A stretch of DNA of 64,000 nt from Chryseobacterium aquifrigidense (GCF_006716485.1 NZ_VFPD01000003.1:361053-425052), one strand, 5' to 3'. Positions 1-9,950 are shown, counted from the stretch's first letter. The notes: a model not told the origin generated them from the letters alone. Translations and numbers: made by a program.

Positions 1-10
1 AAGATATGTT

Positions 11-300
11 TCATTTTTTCGATCGCTAAGGCGTTCCACTTAGCTAGTGTAAATTCTCTGCTGAATGAAGTGTCGCTGCGATCGGAAGACTAATCAATAG
101 TAATAGATTTCATTGCGTACGTAGCGTTTTTATAAAAATCTTTTTAACGAGAAGTTCGCAAAGTTTCTATTAGGATGATTTTCATTTTTTGATCGCTAAG
201 GCGTTCCACTTAGCTAGTGTAAATTCTTTCCTGAACGAAGTGCCTTTGCGAGCGACAGACTAATCAATAGTAATAGATTTCGTTGCGTACGTAGCGTTTT
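11..300. repeat. Two direct copies of a ~120-bp intergenic repeat
   Basis: Copies at about 11-130 and 181-300 lie 170 bp apart. Both start near GATCGCTAAGGCGTTCCACT, which contains a GCTAAG/CTTAGC hairpin, and both end with TTGCGTACGTAGCG. The middle differs by several substitutions. No ORF is supported here. Upstream copies may exist beyond the window edge. The function is unknown; it resembles a dispersed intergenic repeat rather than a gene. Confidence 0.75.
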
Positions 301-432
301 AACTATTTATTTTTGAAGTTAACCTGCTATAAAACAATGTTTTTTATGGGAATATTCTTAAATTATCATAACTTTAGATGAGGGATAGAAAGAAACGATA
401 ACTGTTTTTTACAAAAACAAAGTCTATTATTT

Positions 433-462
433 TTGTGGACTAATAAATATATTCTACATTTG
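433..462 (+). promoter_or_regulatory. Promoter of the TonB receptor gene
   Basis: TTG at 433-435 is followed, after 19 nt, by TACATTTG at 455-462. This is an exact match to the Bacteroidetes sigma-A pattern TTG-N19-TAnnTTTG. The start codon is 41 nt further on. Confidence 0.75.
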
Positions 463-502
463 CACCTTGTAAAAAACATAAATGTTAATCAAATTCTAAC
501 CT

Positions 503-3271
503 ATGAAAAATAAGAAAACTATTCTTTCGGCCTCTGTTTTATTTTTCCTCGGCGTATTCACTTACGGACAGGAAAAAGACAGCATAAGAGCAAATAAGGA
601 CACTATAAAGACCAATAATGTAGAAGAAGTAGTAGTACTGGGTTCTAGAGCCGGAGCAAGATCTAAAGTAGACAGCCCGGTTCCTGTAGATGTATTCAAC
701 GTAAAAGAATCTTCAATTATCCTTCCACAAACCAATATCGGACAAATCCTGAATGCGGTTGCCCCCTCATTTACTTCTACAATTCAAACGAATTCTGATG
801 GGACAGACCATTTGGATCCCGCTCAGCTGAGGGGTTTAGGGCCAGATCAGGTTTTGGTTTTGGTGAATGGTAAAAGAAGGCATACTTCAGCATTAGTCAA
901 TGTAAACGGAACACCCAGAAGAGGTACCGTAGGAACCGATTTGAATGCCATTCCGTCTTTCGCTTTGAACAGGATTGAAGTTTTAAGAGACGGAGCTGCC
1001 GCACAATACGGATCCGATGCCATTGCCGGGGTGATCAATCTTGATCTGAAAAGAGACACAGGAAAACTGGCAGGGCAGATCAGCTATGGTGGAAACCTTA
1101 CGCCAACGGCTAATGACCATACCGGAGATTTTGACGGCCAGAATATTCAGCTGGATTTGAACTATGGAAATAAAATAGGGACCAAAGGTGGTTTCTTTAA
1201 TATTACCTGGTCTTCACAATTCAGAAATCCAACGTACAGAGCAGGAACAGAAAGTGGTCCGATTTACAATGCATATAATGCTATTGAGCAGCGTGCCTTG
1301 AATGACGGAGTGAACCTTTCTTCTCTTTTCACGAATATCAACAATACCCCCAATTCACAACAGATTGTAAATTATATCCATCAGTATGCTCAGAATGTAA
1401 GCTATTTTTCTCAGGATTTGCAAAATTCAATTCAGGGAGCCAATACCATTTCTGCGTTACAAAGTATTTTGAAGCCTGGAAATTTTACCAGAGATCAGCT
1501 TAATTACTTTACGGATCAGGAATTGGCTTACAGAGGACAGGAAAGGAAGGATTTTAATATGCAGGTAGGTCAGTCTAAGCTTAACAATCATCAGCTGTTT
1601 GTGAATGCTGAGATCCCTGTAAGTGACAACTGGAAAGTATATACTTTTGGTGGTTACAGCATAAGACACGGAACTTCTGGAGGATTCTACAGAAGACCAA
1701 CTGAAAACAGAACCTTTACAGGATTATATCCAAATGGTTACCTTCCGCAGATAGGGACCGATATTCAGGATATCTCATTAGCTGCCGGAATCAAAGGAAA
1801 CTGGGATGGGTGGAATATTGATTTCAGTAATACATACGGACAGAATTCATTTACCTACAATATTCAGAATACAGGAAATACCTCTTTACGTTTTGCTTCA
1901 CCAAGGGAATTTAATGCTGGAGGACTAAGATTTTCTCAAAATACCATCAATTTAGATTTTTCTAAAAAATATGATGTATGGGAAGGAATCAACGTAGCAT
2001 TTGGAGCGGAACACCGCTATGAGAATTTTAAAATTACTCAGGGAGAAGAAGCTTCTTATGCAACCTATGATGTTTCAGGAAATGTGTGGAACGGAAATTC
2101 TGTAAGACCTACAGATTTCTTCGGAGCATCACTTCCGGGAGGATCACAGGTATTCAACGGATTTAAACCAGGAAATGCTGTGGATAAAAACAGACAGTCG
2201 GTAGCAGCTTATGCAGATGTAGAATTTAACTTTACCAACTGGTTATTGGTAGATGCTGCAGCGAGATATGAAAACTATTCGGATTTCGGGTCTACATTCA
2301 ATTATAAACTGGCTTCAAGAATCAAGGTAGCACCAAATTTCAATGTGAGATTTGCAGGATCTACAGGATTCAGAGCGCCATCTATTCACCAGATTTATTA
2401 TAATGTAACCTCTACATTGTTTACGAATAATCAACTGTTGGAAGTAGGAACTTTCAGTAATGATTCTCAGCTGGCAGGATTGCTGGATATGCCTAAACTG
2501 AAGCAGGAAACTTCCAAATCAGCAAGTGTAGGATTTACTTACAGAATTCCTTCGGTAGGACTTAGTTTTACTGCGGACGGATATTTCACGAGAATTGATA
2601 ACCGTATTATTCTTACCGATCAGTTCCTGAAAGCAAGCGTTCCTCAAAAAGCTCAGGAGGCTTACGACCAGTTAGGAATCAATGCTGCGCAGTTCTTTAC
2701 TAATGCTATTGATACGGAAACAAAAGGCCTGGATCTAGTGATTTCACATAATGCAAGATTCTCAGGATTTAAACTGGATAATAACTTTGCCATTAACCTT
2801 AATAAAACAAAACAGGTTGGTGATATTCATTCTGCAGGACTTTTACAGTCGCCACAACTGGAGAAAATATATTTCTCTGAAAAATCGAGAGTATATCTTG
2901 AAGAAGCTGTCCCTAGAGTGAAAGCCAGTCTTTCTCATACGCTTTCCTGGAAGGGGGCAAGTTTATATCTGAGAAACACCTATTTCGGAAAAGTGACAGG
3001 TGCTGATATCATTGATGTGAACGGAGATGGAATTATTGATTTTAATGAACACCAGCAGATCGGAGACAAGATCATTACCGATCTATCTGCAGCCTATCAG
3101 TTTACCAAAAATGTAGGATTGACTTTAGGCGTAAACAATTTGTTTGATATTTACCCAACGAAAAACCTTACTGCTTCTACCAATAACGACCAGTTCATCT
3201 ATTCAAGATCGACTTCACAGTTTGGGCAGAACGGAAGATATGTTTTTGCAAGATTGAATTTCAATTTTTAA
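503..3271 (+). CDS. TonB-dependent outer-membrane receptor
   Basis: The 922-residue protein has an N-terminal signal peptide (about residues 1-22), a plug domain (about 45-185, with VLRDGAAAQYGSDAIAGVIN typical of plugs) and a long C-terminal beta-barrel ending in FNF, the usual last aromatic of an outer-membrane strand. Such receptors import metal chelates, vitamins or oligomers using TonB energy. There is no SusD partner next door, so a carbohydrate (SusC-type) role is not supported. A DxNxDGxxDxxE loop near residue 840 looks like a calcium-binding insertion. The gene is monocistronic, between a consensus promoter and a strong terminator. The substrate cannot be read from the sequence. Confidence 0.93.
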   Translation: MKNKKTILSASVLFFLGVFTYGQEKDSIRANKDTIKTNNVEEVVVLGSRAGARSKVDSPVPVDVFNVKESSIILPQTNIGQILNAVAPSFTSTIQTNSDGTDHLDPAQLRGLGPDQVLVLVNGKRRHTSALVNVNGTPRRGTVGTDLNAIPSFALNRIEVLRDGAAAQYGSDAIAGVINLDLKRDTGKLAGQISYGGNLTPTANDHTGDFDGQNIQLDLNYGNKIGTKGGFFNITWSSQFRNPTYRAGTESGPIYNAYNAIEQRALNDGVNLSSLFTNINNTPNSQQIVNYIHQYAQNVSYFSQDLQNSIQGANTISALQSILKPGNFTRDQLNYFTDQELAYRGQERKDFNMQVGQSKLNNHQLFVNAEIPVSDNWKVYTFGGYSIRHGTSGGFYRRPTENRTFTGLYPNGYLPQIGTDIQDISLAAGIKGNWDGWNIDFSNTYGQNSFTYNIQNTGNTSLRFASPREFNAGGLRFSQNTINLDFSKKYDVWEGINVAFGAEHRYENFKITQGEEASYATYDVSGNVWNGNSVRPTDFFGASLPGGSQVFNGFKPGNAVDKNRQSVAAYADVEFNFTNWLLVDAAARYENYSDFGSTFNYKLASRIKVAPNFNVRFAGSTGFRAPSIHQIYYNVTSTLFTNNQLLEVGTFSNDSQLAGLLDMPKLKQETSKSASVGFTYRIPSVGLSFTADGYFTRIDNRIILTDQFLKASVPQKAQEAYDQLGINAAQFFTNAIDTETKGLDLVISHNARFSGFKLDNNFAINLNKTKQVGDIHSAGLLQSPQLEKIYFSEKSRVYLEEAVPRVKASLSHTLSWKGASLYLRNTYFGKVTGADIIDVNGDGIIDFNEHQQIGDKIITDLSAAYQFTKNVGLTLGVNNLFDIYPTKNLTASTNNDQFIYSRSTSQFGQNGRYVFARLNFNF

Positions 3272-3293
3272 ATAAAACAAAAGATAATGCTAT

Positions 3294-3327
3294 AAAAAAC
3301 AGTTCAGGAATCCTGAACTGTTTTTTC
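3294..3327 (+). terminator. Rho-independent terminator after the TonB receptor
   Basis: The inverted repeat AACAGTTCAGGA/TCCTGAACTGTT is followed by a T-run. Flanking A-runs mean it could also stop transcripts from the other side, although cstA ends 160 bp away. Confidence 0.85.
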
Positions 3328-3487
3328 TTTATATAATATGAATTAAACTTTTATTTTGAACCATTAAGATGTAATAAGAGTTTAAGAGTATTAAGATAAG
3401 TTTTGTTTTAAGCTTAAGAATCAGAATGATTCATCTTAACGTTCCTTATTTCTTAAATCTTTCTTAATGGTTTTTAGTTTGTAAATC

Positions 3488-5329
3488 TTATCTTTCCACG
3501 AGTTCCTTTACAGGTTCCCCATAATGATCAATCTCTGTTGTGTTGATCTGAAGAAGCTGATACCACTTTCTGAAAGCTCCAATAAATACAATAAGCATCA
3601 GAACCATTGCTGTCACCGCTAAAGCAGCCAGTAAAAACTGTCCCTTAGGAATATAAATAGCAGTCACCTGAATATAACCGGCCCAGAAGGTAATTCCAGC
3701 CATAAAAACACCCGGAATAGCTGAGCATAATGCATATTTTCCCCTGTTCATTCTGATGAGCATCGTTGTACAGACGATAAGTCCGCAGGCTGCCAGCAGC
3801 TGATTACTGATTCCGAATAATGGCCAGATACTGTTTACATTTCCAGTGTACACCAGATATCCCCAGGCAAAAGTGAAAAGAAGACTGCTGATAATAATCC
3901 CCGGAATCCAGTTTTTATCATTAAATTTTGGAACAACAGACCCGAGCATTTCCTGTAAAAAGAAACGTCCAACCCTCGTTCCGGCATCAATGGCAGTAAG
4001 AATAAATACCGCTTCAAACATAATAGCGAAATTATACCAATAAGCCGTAAGCTGATCCATATATGGAATTTTATTAAAGATATGGGCCATTCCCACCGCC
4101 AGAGATACTGCGCCTCCCGTTCTCCCATAAAGATCAATCCCGATTTTCTGTGAATAATAATCAATATCTACTCCGTGCAAAGACGGATGTGCCGCCAGAA
4201 ATGAATCATAAGCTTCTTTGGGAGTGTTGATCGCAAAATAATCACCCGGCATCAGGGTACAGGCAGCGATAAGAGCCATCAGTGCAACAAAACCTTCCAC
4301 AAGCATTGCTCCATAACCTACAAAAAGAATTTCTCTTTCTTTATTCAACATTTTGGGTGTTGTCCCTGTAGCAATCACCGCATGGAATCCGGAAATCGCT
4401 CCGCAGGCAATTACGATGAAGATAAAAGGAAGTACCGGACCGCCAATAATAGGACCACCTCCATTAACAAAAGCTGTAATAGCCGGCATCTGTATCGTAG
4501 GGTGGATGACAATTACCCCGATAGCCAGCATAATAATAGTTCCTATCTTTAAATAAGTTGAAAGATAATCTCTCGGAACCAAAAGAAGCCATACCGGTAA
4601 TACGGAAGCAATAAAACCATACAGGGGAATCGCAATAGAAATCGTTTTAATATCCCAGGAAAACAGACCATTCATCGTAGGATTCTGCATCAGCGTGTGT
4701 CCCCCGATAATCCCTGCCACCAGAAGGATTCCTCCCAAAATACTTGCAAAAAGTACACTGTTCTTTTTATATCGCATAATCAGCCCCATAATGATGGCAA
4801 TAGGCATGGTAATCACAACAGTAAAAAGAGACCATGAAGCTTCATGCATCGCATTAATACAGGCTAAAGACAAACCTGCCAGCGTAAGGATCAAAATGAA
4901 GAGGATCGCAAAACCAGCTACCGTACCCGTTGCTTTTCCAATTTCTTTAGAAGCAATAGTTGCAAGACTCTGACCTTTATGCCTCACTGAAGCAAAAAGT
5001 ACAATCATATCGTGTACCCCGCCGCCCAGCACGCATCCTATTAATATCCATAAAGCTCCCGGAAGATACCCGAACTGGGCTGCCAAAACAGGTCCTACCA
5101 ATGGTCCGGCAGCGGCAATAGCCGCAAAATGATGCCCGAAAAGTACATTTTTATTAGTAGCCACATAATCTTTACCGTCTGCAAATTCTACAGCAGGTGT
5201 CGTATTTCCGTCATTGAGCCTGAGAACTTTATTGGCAATGAAAATACCATAAAAGCGGTAAGCTATCGCAAAAAGAAGAACAGATACAAAGATAAGCGTA
5301 AGTGCGTTGATATTGTTTAAAGATTCCAT
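3488..5329 (-). CDS. cstA: Carbon starvation protein A (CstA family transporter)
   Basis: The 613-residue, highly hydrophobic protein has many membrane helices and the CstA family motifs HHFAAIAAAGPLVGP (about residues 66-80) and GGGVHDMIVLFASVRHKG (about 101-118), plus a late GISNQLLAACG segment. CstA proteins are inner-membrane carriers linked to peptide or pyruvate uptake during carbon limitation. The length is slightly shorter than the E. coli protein of about 700 residues but normal for the compact form. The gene stands alone. A CAAATTTA (minus-strand TAAATTTG) at 5447-5454 is a plausible -7 box. The exact substrate is not determined by sequence. Confidence 0.93.
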   Translation of the reverse strand: MESLNNINALTLIFVSVLLFAIAYRFYGIFIANKVLRLNDGNTTPAVEFADGKDYVATNKNVLFGHHFAAIAAAGPLVGPVLAAQFGYLPGALWILIGCVLGGGVHDMIVLFASVRHKGQSLATIASKEIGKATGTVAGFAILFILILTLAGLSLACINAMHEASWSLFTVVITMPIAIIMGLIMRYKKNSVLFASILGGILLVAGIIGGHTLMQNPTMNGLFSWDIKTISIAIPLYGFIASVLPVWLLLVPRDYLSTYLKIGTIIMLAIGVIVIHPTIQMPAITAFVNGGGPIIGGPVLPFIFIVIACGAISGFHAVIATGTTPKMLNKEREILFVGYGAMLVEGFVALMALIAACTLMPGDYFAINTPKEAYDSFLAAHPSLHGVDIDYYSQKIGIDLYGRTGGAVSLAVGMAHIFNKIPYMDQLTAYWYNFAIMFEAVFILTAIDAGTRVGRFFLQEMLGSVVPKFNDKNWIPGIIISSLLFTFAWGYLVYTGNVNSIWPLFGISNQLLAACGLIVCTTMLIRMNRGKYALCSAIPGVFMAGITFWAGYIQVTAIYIPKGQFLLAALAVTAMVLMLIVFIGAFRKWYQLLQINTTEIDHYGEPVKELVER

Positions 5330-5522
5330 ATTCTTTATTTTTGTTGATGAAAAATTAAATTATTGGTGTTTTTATTGTTAATAATTTAAACAATGACCAA
5401 GGTAATTAATTCTCAATGAAAAATATCAATATGTATATCAATCTAGCAAATTTATTGTATCTGTATATGTTATTGTTTTGATTTATAGTTATTTGAATTG
5501 TATTTTGATGAGGGTGTATATA

Positions 5523-6560
5523 TTACTTCTTCTGTGAAAGAATGAATTCCACCATCTGATCCGTAAGTTGATCCAGATAAGCTTTATCAGTTGTACCAAA
5601 GCCATGCACTCCGCCATCAATGATGATCAGCGAGTTCTGTATTTTAGCCCTGTTTAATTTTCTGTGAAGCTTTTTAGACTGGTTTAAAGGAACCACTTTG
5701 TCATTATTTCCCTGAACAATTAATGTAGGAACACCACCTGAAACAAAATATACAGGAGAAAGGGTTTTAAGGTAATCAATAGCTCTGTCCTGATCTTTTC
5801 TTATATCATATCCCGAAATTCCTTTCACCAGATTTTCCTGTAAACCAACTATTTTTTTAGACATTAAACCAATCATGGCTACCGGTATGGTCCCTAGTTT
5901 TGTATGGAAAAGTTTGTTGAGGTCTGCTGGACCATAATGGTCAATTACATAATTTACTTTAGCAGAATAAGACGAAAGCTCAGGATTACCTGAATAAGTA
6001 TTGTCTGGTGTGTAAGCTGCCATCAGGGATAGGTGAGCTCCGGCAGAAGCTCCGAACAACCCAATATTATTTGTGTCGAAATGATACTGCTCTGCATTTT
6101 TTCTTACCCATCTTACAGCATCTTTGGTATCTTCCAGAGGCAATGGAAAATGAGTGCTGTCATTTAAAAGGGTATAATTAATACTGATTACCGCATATTG
6201 CTTGGCCATGAGCTTTGCAATGGTTGTTTCAACATAATTATCTGAGTGAATTATTTTATCACCTTCTATCCATCCACCTCCGTGAACATAGATCAGCACA
6301 GGAAGGAGCTTGTCTGCAGCAACATTTTTAGGCGTGAAAACGTCAAGTTGAACAGGATTCCCTTTCCTGTTGGTTTTATATACAATATCCTCAGATAAAT
6401 TGGCTATTTCGGGAAGTAATGTGCTTTTTACAGGAGGAGTCTTAACCTGTACCTGCGAGAAATTCTGTGAAAAAGATAAATTAGAAAGGCTTATGAATAA
6501 AACAAAAAACAGGTTTGTGAAAAACCTGTAGATTGATATGTTGTTTGTCGATAAATTCAT
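5523..6560 (-). CDS. Secreted alpha/beta-hydrolase (esterase/lipase type)
   Basis: A 345-residue protein with a hydrophobic signal segment (about residues 10-31). It carries the hormone-sensitive-lipase/BD-FAE-type oxyanion motif HGGGW, the nucleophile elbow GASAG, a late GNNDKVVPL segment holding the likely catalytic Asp, and GGVHGF holding the likely His. It should hydrolyse an ester in the periplasm or outside the cell; the substrate is unknown. It is last in a tightly spaced minus-strand run with the DUF3037 gene (21-bp gap), the HipA-like gene and the T9SS SGNH protein. Whether these share a pathway is unclear. Confidence 0.88.
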   Translation of the reverse strand: MNLSTNNISIYRFFTNLFFVLFISLSNLSFSQNFSQVQVKTPPVKSTLLPEIANLSEDIVYKTNRKGNPVQLDVFTPKNVAADKLLPVLIYVHGGGWIEGDKIIHSDNYVETTIAKLMAKQYAVISINYTLLNDSTHFPLPLEDTKDAVRWVRKNAEQYHFDTNNIGLFGASAGAHLSLMAAYTPDNTYSGNPELSSYSAKVNYVIDHYGPADLNKLFHTKLGTIPVAMIGLMSKKIVGLQENLVKGISGYDIRKDQDRAIDYLKTLSPVYFVSGGVPTLIVQGNNDKVVPLNQSKKLHRKLNRAKIQNSLIIIDGGVHGFGTTDKAYLDQLTDQMVEFILSQKK

Positions 6561-6581
6561 AATAAATTTTTTAAGGAGGTG

Positions 6582-6965
6582 TTACTTTACTAACTCCTCA
6601 AAAAGCTTACCAAAAGTAGCATTCAGGTCTTTGGATTTTCCCGGATGAGGTCTTGAGGTTTGTACAACAGAACTTCTTACTGCTGTAAGCCATCGGAAAC
6701 GCTCCGGAATATCCATAAAAGCAATAGGACCGCCATCTTTCTCACCATTCGCAATTTTCTGAAAGCTTTCCAGATTATGGATGATATCTTCGTAATCAAG
6801 CTTGCTGTGCATCAGTTTAAACTTATCCAGACACAAATAGAATTCCACTCTGATGAATTTCTCCTTCTTGGAAAACATCACCAGCCCGATATTGAAAAAC
6901 TCTTCTCTTTCAACCTTAGGTACCAGGCGTATTACCGCATATTCATATATTTTATCCTCTTGCAT
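6582..6965 (-). CDS. DUF3037 family protein
   Basis: The 127-residue cytoplasmic protein begins with YEYAVIRLVPKVEREEFFNIGLVMF, shown here only in part as the typical DUF3037 opening VPxxEREEFxNIGVxxF. Its start codon lies inside the upstream HipA-like gene (14-bp overlap), so the two are translationally coupled. DUF3037 and a small HipA-like kinase are commonly paired in bacteria. No biochemical role is established. No signal peptide or membrane segment is visible. Confidence 0.85.
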   Translation of the reverse strand: MQEDKIYEYAVIRLVPKVEREEFFNIGLVMFSKKEKFIRVEFYLCLDKFKLMHSKLDYEDIIHNLESFQKIANGEKDGGPIAFMDIPERFRWLTAVRSSVVQTSRPHPGKSKDLNATFGKLFEELVK

Positions 6966-7725
6966 TTTTCGCTTCGTTTACAAAGATTTGAGAATTTTCT
7001 AATCTGGTTTTCATAAACTGAAAATAGATCTCACGGATTTCTTCCGGTGTTTCGTCAGCATCATTCCAGTGTAACCAGTCTTCAGGAATCATATTGACAA
7101 TGTCTCTGAAAAGAGTATCATTCAAAACTTCATGGGCAAACTGATCCGCTTCATCAAGCATTTTTGCTTTTGGCAGCAGTACATGGTCTTTCACATATTT
7201 GAAAGGTGTTTTGGCAGCTGCATCAAAATTCTGCCAGGAGTGGTGGAAGTAGAATGAAGCACCATTATCGATGATCCAAAGTTCTTTATGCCACATCAGC
7301 ATATTGGTATTTTTAAAAGTACGGTCTATGTTGGTAATGAATGCATCCAGCCATACTATTTTTGAAGCCAGCAGCGGATCTACACTTACTCCCGGATCAT
7401 AGGTAATAGAACCGGAAAGATAATGTAATCCAAGATTCAGACCTTCAGAAAACTTCAGAAGATCCTGTATTTCCTCATCGGCTTCCGTTCTTCCGAAATC
7501 AGCATCAAGATTGATGAAAACAAGTTCAGGAATTTTAAGTCCCAAAGCTTCCGTAATCTTTCCGCCCAACAGTTCGGAGATCAGCATTTTTACTCCATGA
7601 CCTGCACCACGGAATTTTAATACATATTTGAAATCATCATCAGCTTCTGCCAGAGCCGGAAGAGATCCTCCTTCTCTCAGGGGCAGAATGTAACGCATCA
7701 CGGTTACAGTTCTTAAATTCTGCAT
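6952..7725 (-). CDS. HipA-like kinase domain protein
   Basis: The 257-residue protein resembles the short HipA-like kinase family that pairs with DUF3037. The segment NIDRTFKNTN (about residues 131-140) matches a catalytic-loop pattern (D...N), and IDNGASFYFHHSW (about 150-162) looks like the metal-binding loop. It lacks the N-terminal subdomain of full HipA (about 440 residues), and no HipB-like antitoxin is next to it, so it should not be called a classic toxin. It overlaps the DUF3037 gene by 14 bp and starts 15 bp after the SGNH gene ends. Confidence 0.8.
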   Translation of the reverse strand: MQNLRTVTVMRYILPLREGGSLPALAEADDDFKYVLKFRGAGHGVKMLISELLGGKITEALGLKIPELVFINLDADFGRTEADEEIQDLLKFSEGLNLGLHYLSGSITYDPGVSVDPLLASKIVWLDAFITNIDRTFKNTNMLMWHKELWIIDNGASFYFHHSWQNFDAAAKTPFKYVKDHVLLPKAKMLDEADQFAHEVLNDTLFRDIVNMIPEDWLHWNDADETPEEIREIYFQFMKTRLENSQIFVNEAKNARG

Positions 7726-7740
7726 ACAGCAAAAATAAGC

Positions 7741-8997
7741 TTATTTTTTAATAATTTTTTTAGTGAATTCCTTTTCACCTGTTTTATATTTCAGGAAGTA
7801 AACTCCGCTCGTCAAATGTTGAAGTGAAATACTGTAGCCATTCTCCGTGTTATTCAAATGATAAAGAATGATTTTTCCTGAGGCTTCTGTCAGTGAAACG
7901 ACTTCAAATTTCTTTTTAGAAATAATGTTAATAAGGTTTTGAACCGGATTTGGATATATTTGAATTTCGTTTTCTATAGTTGTTTCCGCGGTATTTAATG
8001 TATTTACAACCACCAGCTTTGTTTTGGTAGTTGTTGCTCCACAGGCATCAGTTGTCAGTTTAACATTATAATTTCCTCCTGCAGTATAAGTATGCGCCGG
8101 ATTTTCCAAAGTAGATGTTGTACCATCACCAAAATCCCATAAATAAGAAGCTGCATTCTGTGTGGTATTCGTAAACTGAACGGTTCCTGCACCGGTAAGC
8201 TGATACGTGAATCTGCTGTGAACATCATTGTTGGTTACATACCATTTACCAGGCTGGTTATATACTTCTGCTTTCACTATTTCTTTGATCAGCTGAGCCT
8301 GTGACGGAGTAAGATTTCCATTAAAAGGAATCTGGGTAGGATCTTTTTTGAATATAATCGTATAAAATGTATACGCAGCCGCCATAGAACCAATATAGCT
8401 GGGATGTGATTCATCCTGATCATACAATTCAATGGCTGGGTTTTGTTCTCTGATCGTTCTCCAGACTTTGCCTACGGGAGAGACAATACCTTCATTGTTC
8501 ATTGCCATTTCCATGTAACGGTTATAAATCTGAGTATCCATTCCCTGATAGGTACAGACAGCCGGAAGCCCTGGACAGTTCGTTGCATCTCCGTTTTTAC
8601 GGCCCCAGGTCATATAAAAAATAACATTTCCACAGGGATTTGATGTTTTAATTAAATTAGAAAGCTGAAGTGCATAAGGATACACCTGGTTTTGAACCTG
8701 TGAATCCGGGAATGACGGAAGCTGGCTTTGTTCCTGCAATACTACATAATCCCAGTTTCCCTGATTGATGTCCGAAATAACATTCGGGTTATTGGAGTGA
8801 TCCTGCAGCGTAGCACCTCCCGGAGTTTGGCTGTGATGCTCGAAGACATCGCCATTAGCTGTGGCAATACTTTGAATAAGACCGGGTAAATTATTAACGT
8901 AAGTGTAGCTGTTCCCGATGAAGAAGACTCTTTTGGTCGTCTGGCTTAAGGCAAAAGAAAAAGTAATTAAAAATAAAAAAAGTAGAGTTTTTTTCAT
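7741..8997 (-). CDS. Secreted SGNH-type hydrolase with PKD domain and T9SS sorting tail
   Basis: A 418-residue exported protein. After a signal peptide (about 1-18), the motif GNSYT (about 27-31) is the SGNH block-I serine, and DESHPS (about 195-200) carries the Asp/His of the final block. A PKD domain follows (YLWDFGDGTTS, about residues 285-295). The last 80 residues have the type A T9SS signal, with IYPNP and a basic KKIIKK end. It is therefore probably secreted through T9SS and attached to or released from the surface, acting on acylated or carbohydrate esters. It is first in the minus-strand run ending at 5523. Confidence 0.88.
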   Translation of the reverse strand: MKKTLLFLFLITFSFALSQTTKRVFFIGNSYTYVNNLPGLIQSIATANGDVFEHHSQTPGGATLQDHSNNPNVISDINQGNWDYVVLQEQSQLPSFPDSQVQNQVYPYALQLSNLIKTSNPCGNVIFYMTWGRKNGDATNCPGLPAVCTYQGMDTQIYNRYMEMAMNNEGIVSPVGKVWRTIREQNPAIELYDQDESHPSYIGSMAAAYTFYTIIFKKDPTQIPFNGNLTPSQAQLIKEIVKAEVYNQPGKWYVTNNDVHSRFTYQLTGAGTVQFTNTTQNAASYLWDFGDGTTSTLENPAHTYTAGGNYNVKLTTDACGATTTKTKLVVVNTLNTAETTIENEIQIYPNPVQNLINIISKKKFEVVSLTEASGKIILYHLNNTENGYSISLQHLTSGVYFLKYKTGEKEFTKKIIKK

Positions 8998-9058
8998 AAA
9001 TTTCAGTTTGAATTAATCCCATAAATATAAATAATATTAAATAAAACCCGTTTATTTT

Positions 9059-9901
9059 ATGAATTTGATTATCGAAAAGAATATATATGTAGAAAATAAA
9101 GAAACAAAAGGTTTTCTTGCTGATATTTTTTATCCCGATACTGAAAAAAAACTTCCCCTCGTCATATTTGTTCACGGATATAAAGGGTATAAAGATTGGG
9201 GTGCCTGGAATCTGATGGCCGAAAAGTTTGCAGAAGCAGGCTTTTTCTTTGTTAAGTTTAATTTTTCACATAACGGAACTACAACGGATGATCCTTTTAA
9301 CTTCGGAGATCTTGAAGCTTTTGGCCGGAATAATTATTCTAAAGAACTTTCTGATCTTGGAGTGGTCATTGATCACTTCAGTAAAGATTCACATGTGGAC
9401 GATGAAAAAGTTGTTCTGATCGGTCACAGCAGAGGAGGAGGAATTTCTATTATTAAAACTTTTGAAGACGAAAGAATCAATGGATTGATTACTTTGGCCA
9501 GTGTAGATACTCTGGATCGTTTTCCAAAAGGACAAGCTTTTGAGAACTGGAAAAATAATGGAGTATATTATGCACTGAACGGCCGTACCAAACAGGAAAT
9601 GCCTCATTATTATCAGTTTTATGAGGATTATGAGAAGGACATTCATCGCTTTGATGTTGAAAGAGCTACAGAAATGGCCAAAGCTCATATGTTGATTATT
9701 CATGGAACAGAAGATGAAGCAGTAGAGGTAAAGCAGGCTGAACATCTCCATATTCTTCATCCCAATTCTGAGCTGTTTCTGATTGAAAATGCCAACCATA
9801 CTTTCGGAGCGAAAGAGCCGTGGACAGAAAATGATTTACCAAAAGATCTGCATGCTGTCACCGAAAAATGTATTGATTTTATAAAAGAAAGATTGAAATA
9901 A
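9059..9901 (+). CDS. Cytoplasmic alpha/beta-hydrolase
   Basis: The 280-residue protein has HGYKGYKDWG near residue 38 (oxyanion region), the nucleophile elbow GHSRGGG (about 120-126), an Asp in HGTEDEAV (about 215) and a His in NANHTFG (about 243). It belongs to the dienelactone-hydrolase/peptidase S9-like hydrolases. There is no signal peptide. It is divergent from the SGNH gene (61-bp gap) and 49 bp upstream of a lipoprotein gene on the same strand. The substrate is unknown. Confidence 0.85.
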   Translation: MNLIIEKNIYVENKETKGFLADIFYPDTEKKLPLVIFVHGYKGYKDWGAWNLMAEKFAEAGFFFVKFNFSHNGTTTDDPFNFGDLEAFGRNNYSKELSDLGVVIDHFSKDSHVDDEKVVLIGHSRGGGISIIKTFEDERINGLITLASVDTLDRFPKGQAFENWKNNGVYYALNGRTKQEMPHYYQFYEDYEKDIHRFDVERATEMAKAHMLIIHGTEDEAVEVKQAEHLHILHPNSELFLIENANHTFGAKEPWTENDLPKDLHAVTEKCIDFIKERLK

Positions 9902-9950
9902 AACACTTAAAACTACGTTATTAGAAATTAACCACCATATCAGTATAATT

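Noticed and set aside
11..300. Integration (att) site or tRNA-derived repeat
   Set aside because: No tRNA or integrase is visible, and the copies differ in the centre.
503..3271. SusC/SusD polysaccharide-utilisation locus
   Set aside because: No SusD-like lipoprotein and no glycoside hydrolases flank the receptor.
4353..4973. Plus-strand ORFs inside cstA
   Set aside because: They are antisense shadows of a long, well-matched membrane protein gene and lack start signals.
6952..7725. HipA toxin of a toxin-antitoxin pair
   Set aside because: No HipB antitoxin is adjacent and the protein is far shorter than HipA; the DUF3037 partner points to a different family.
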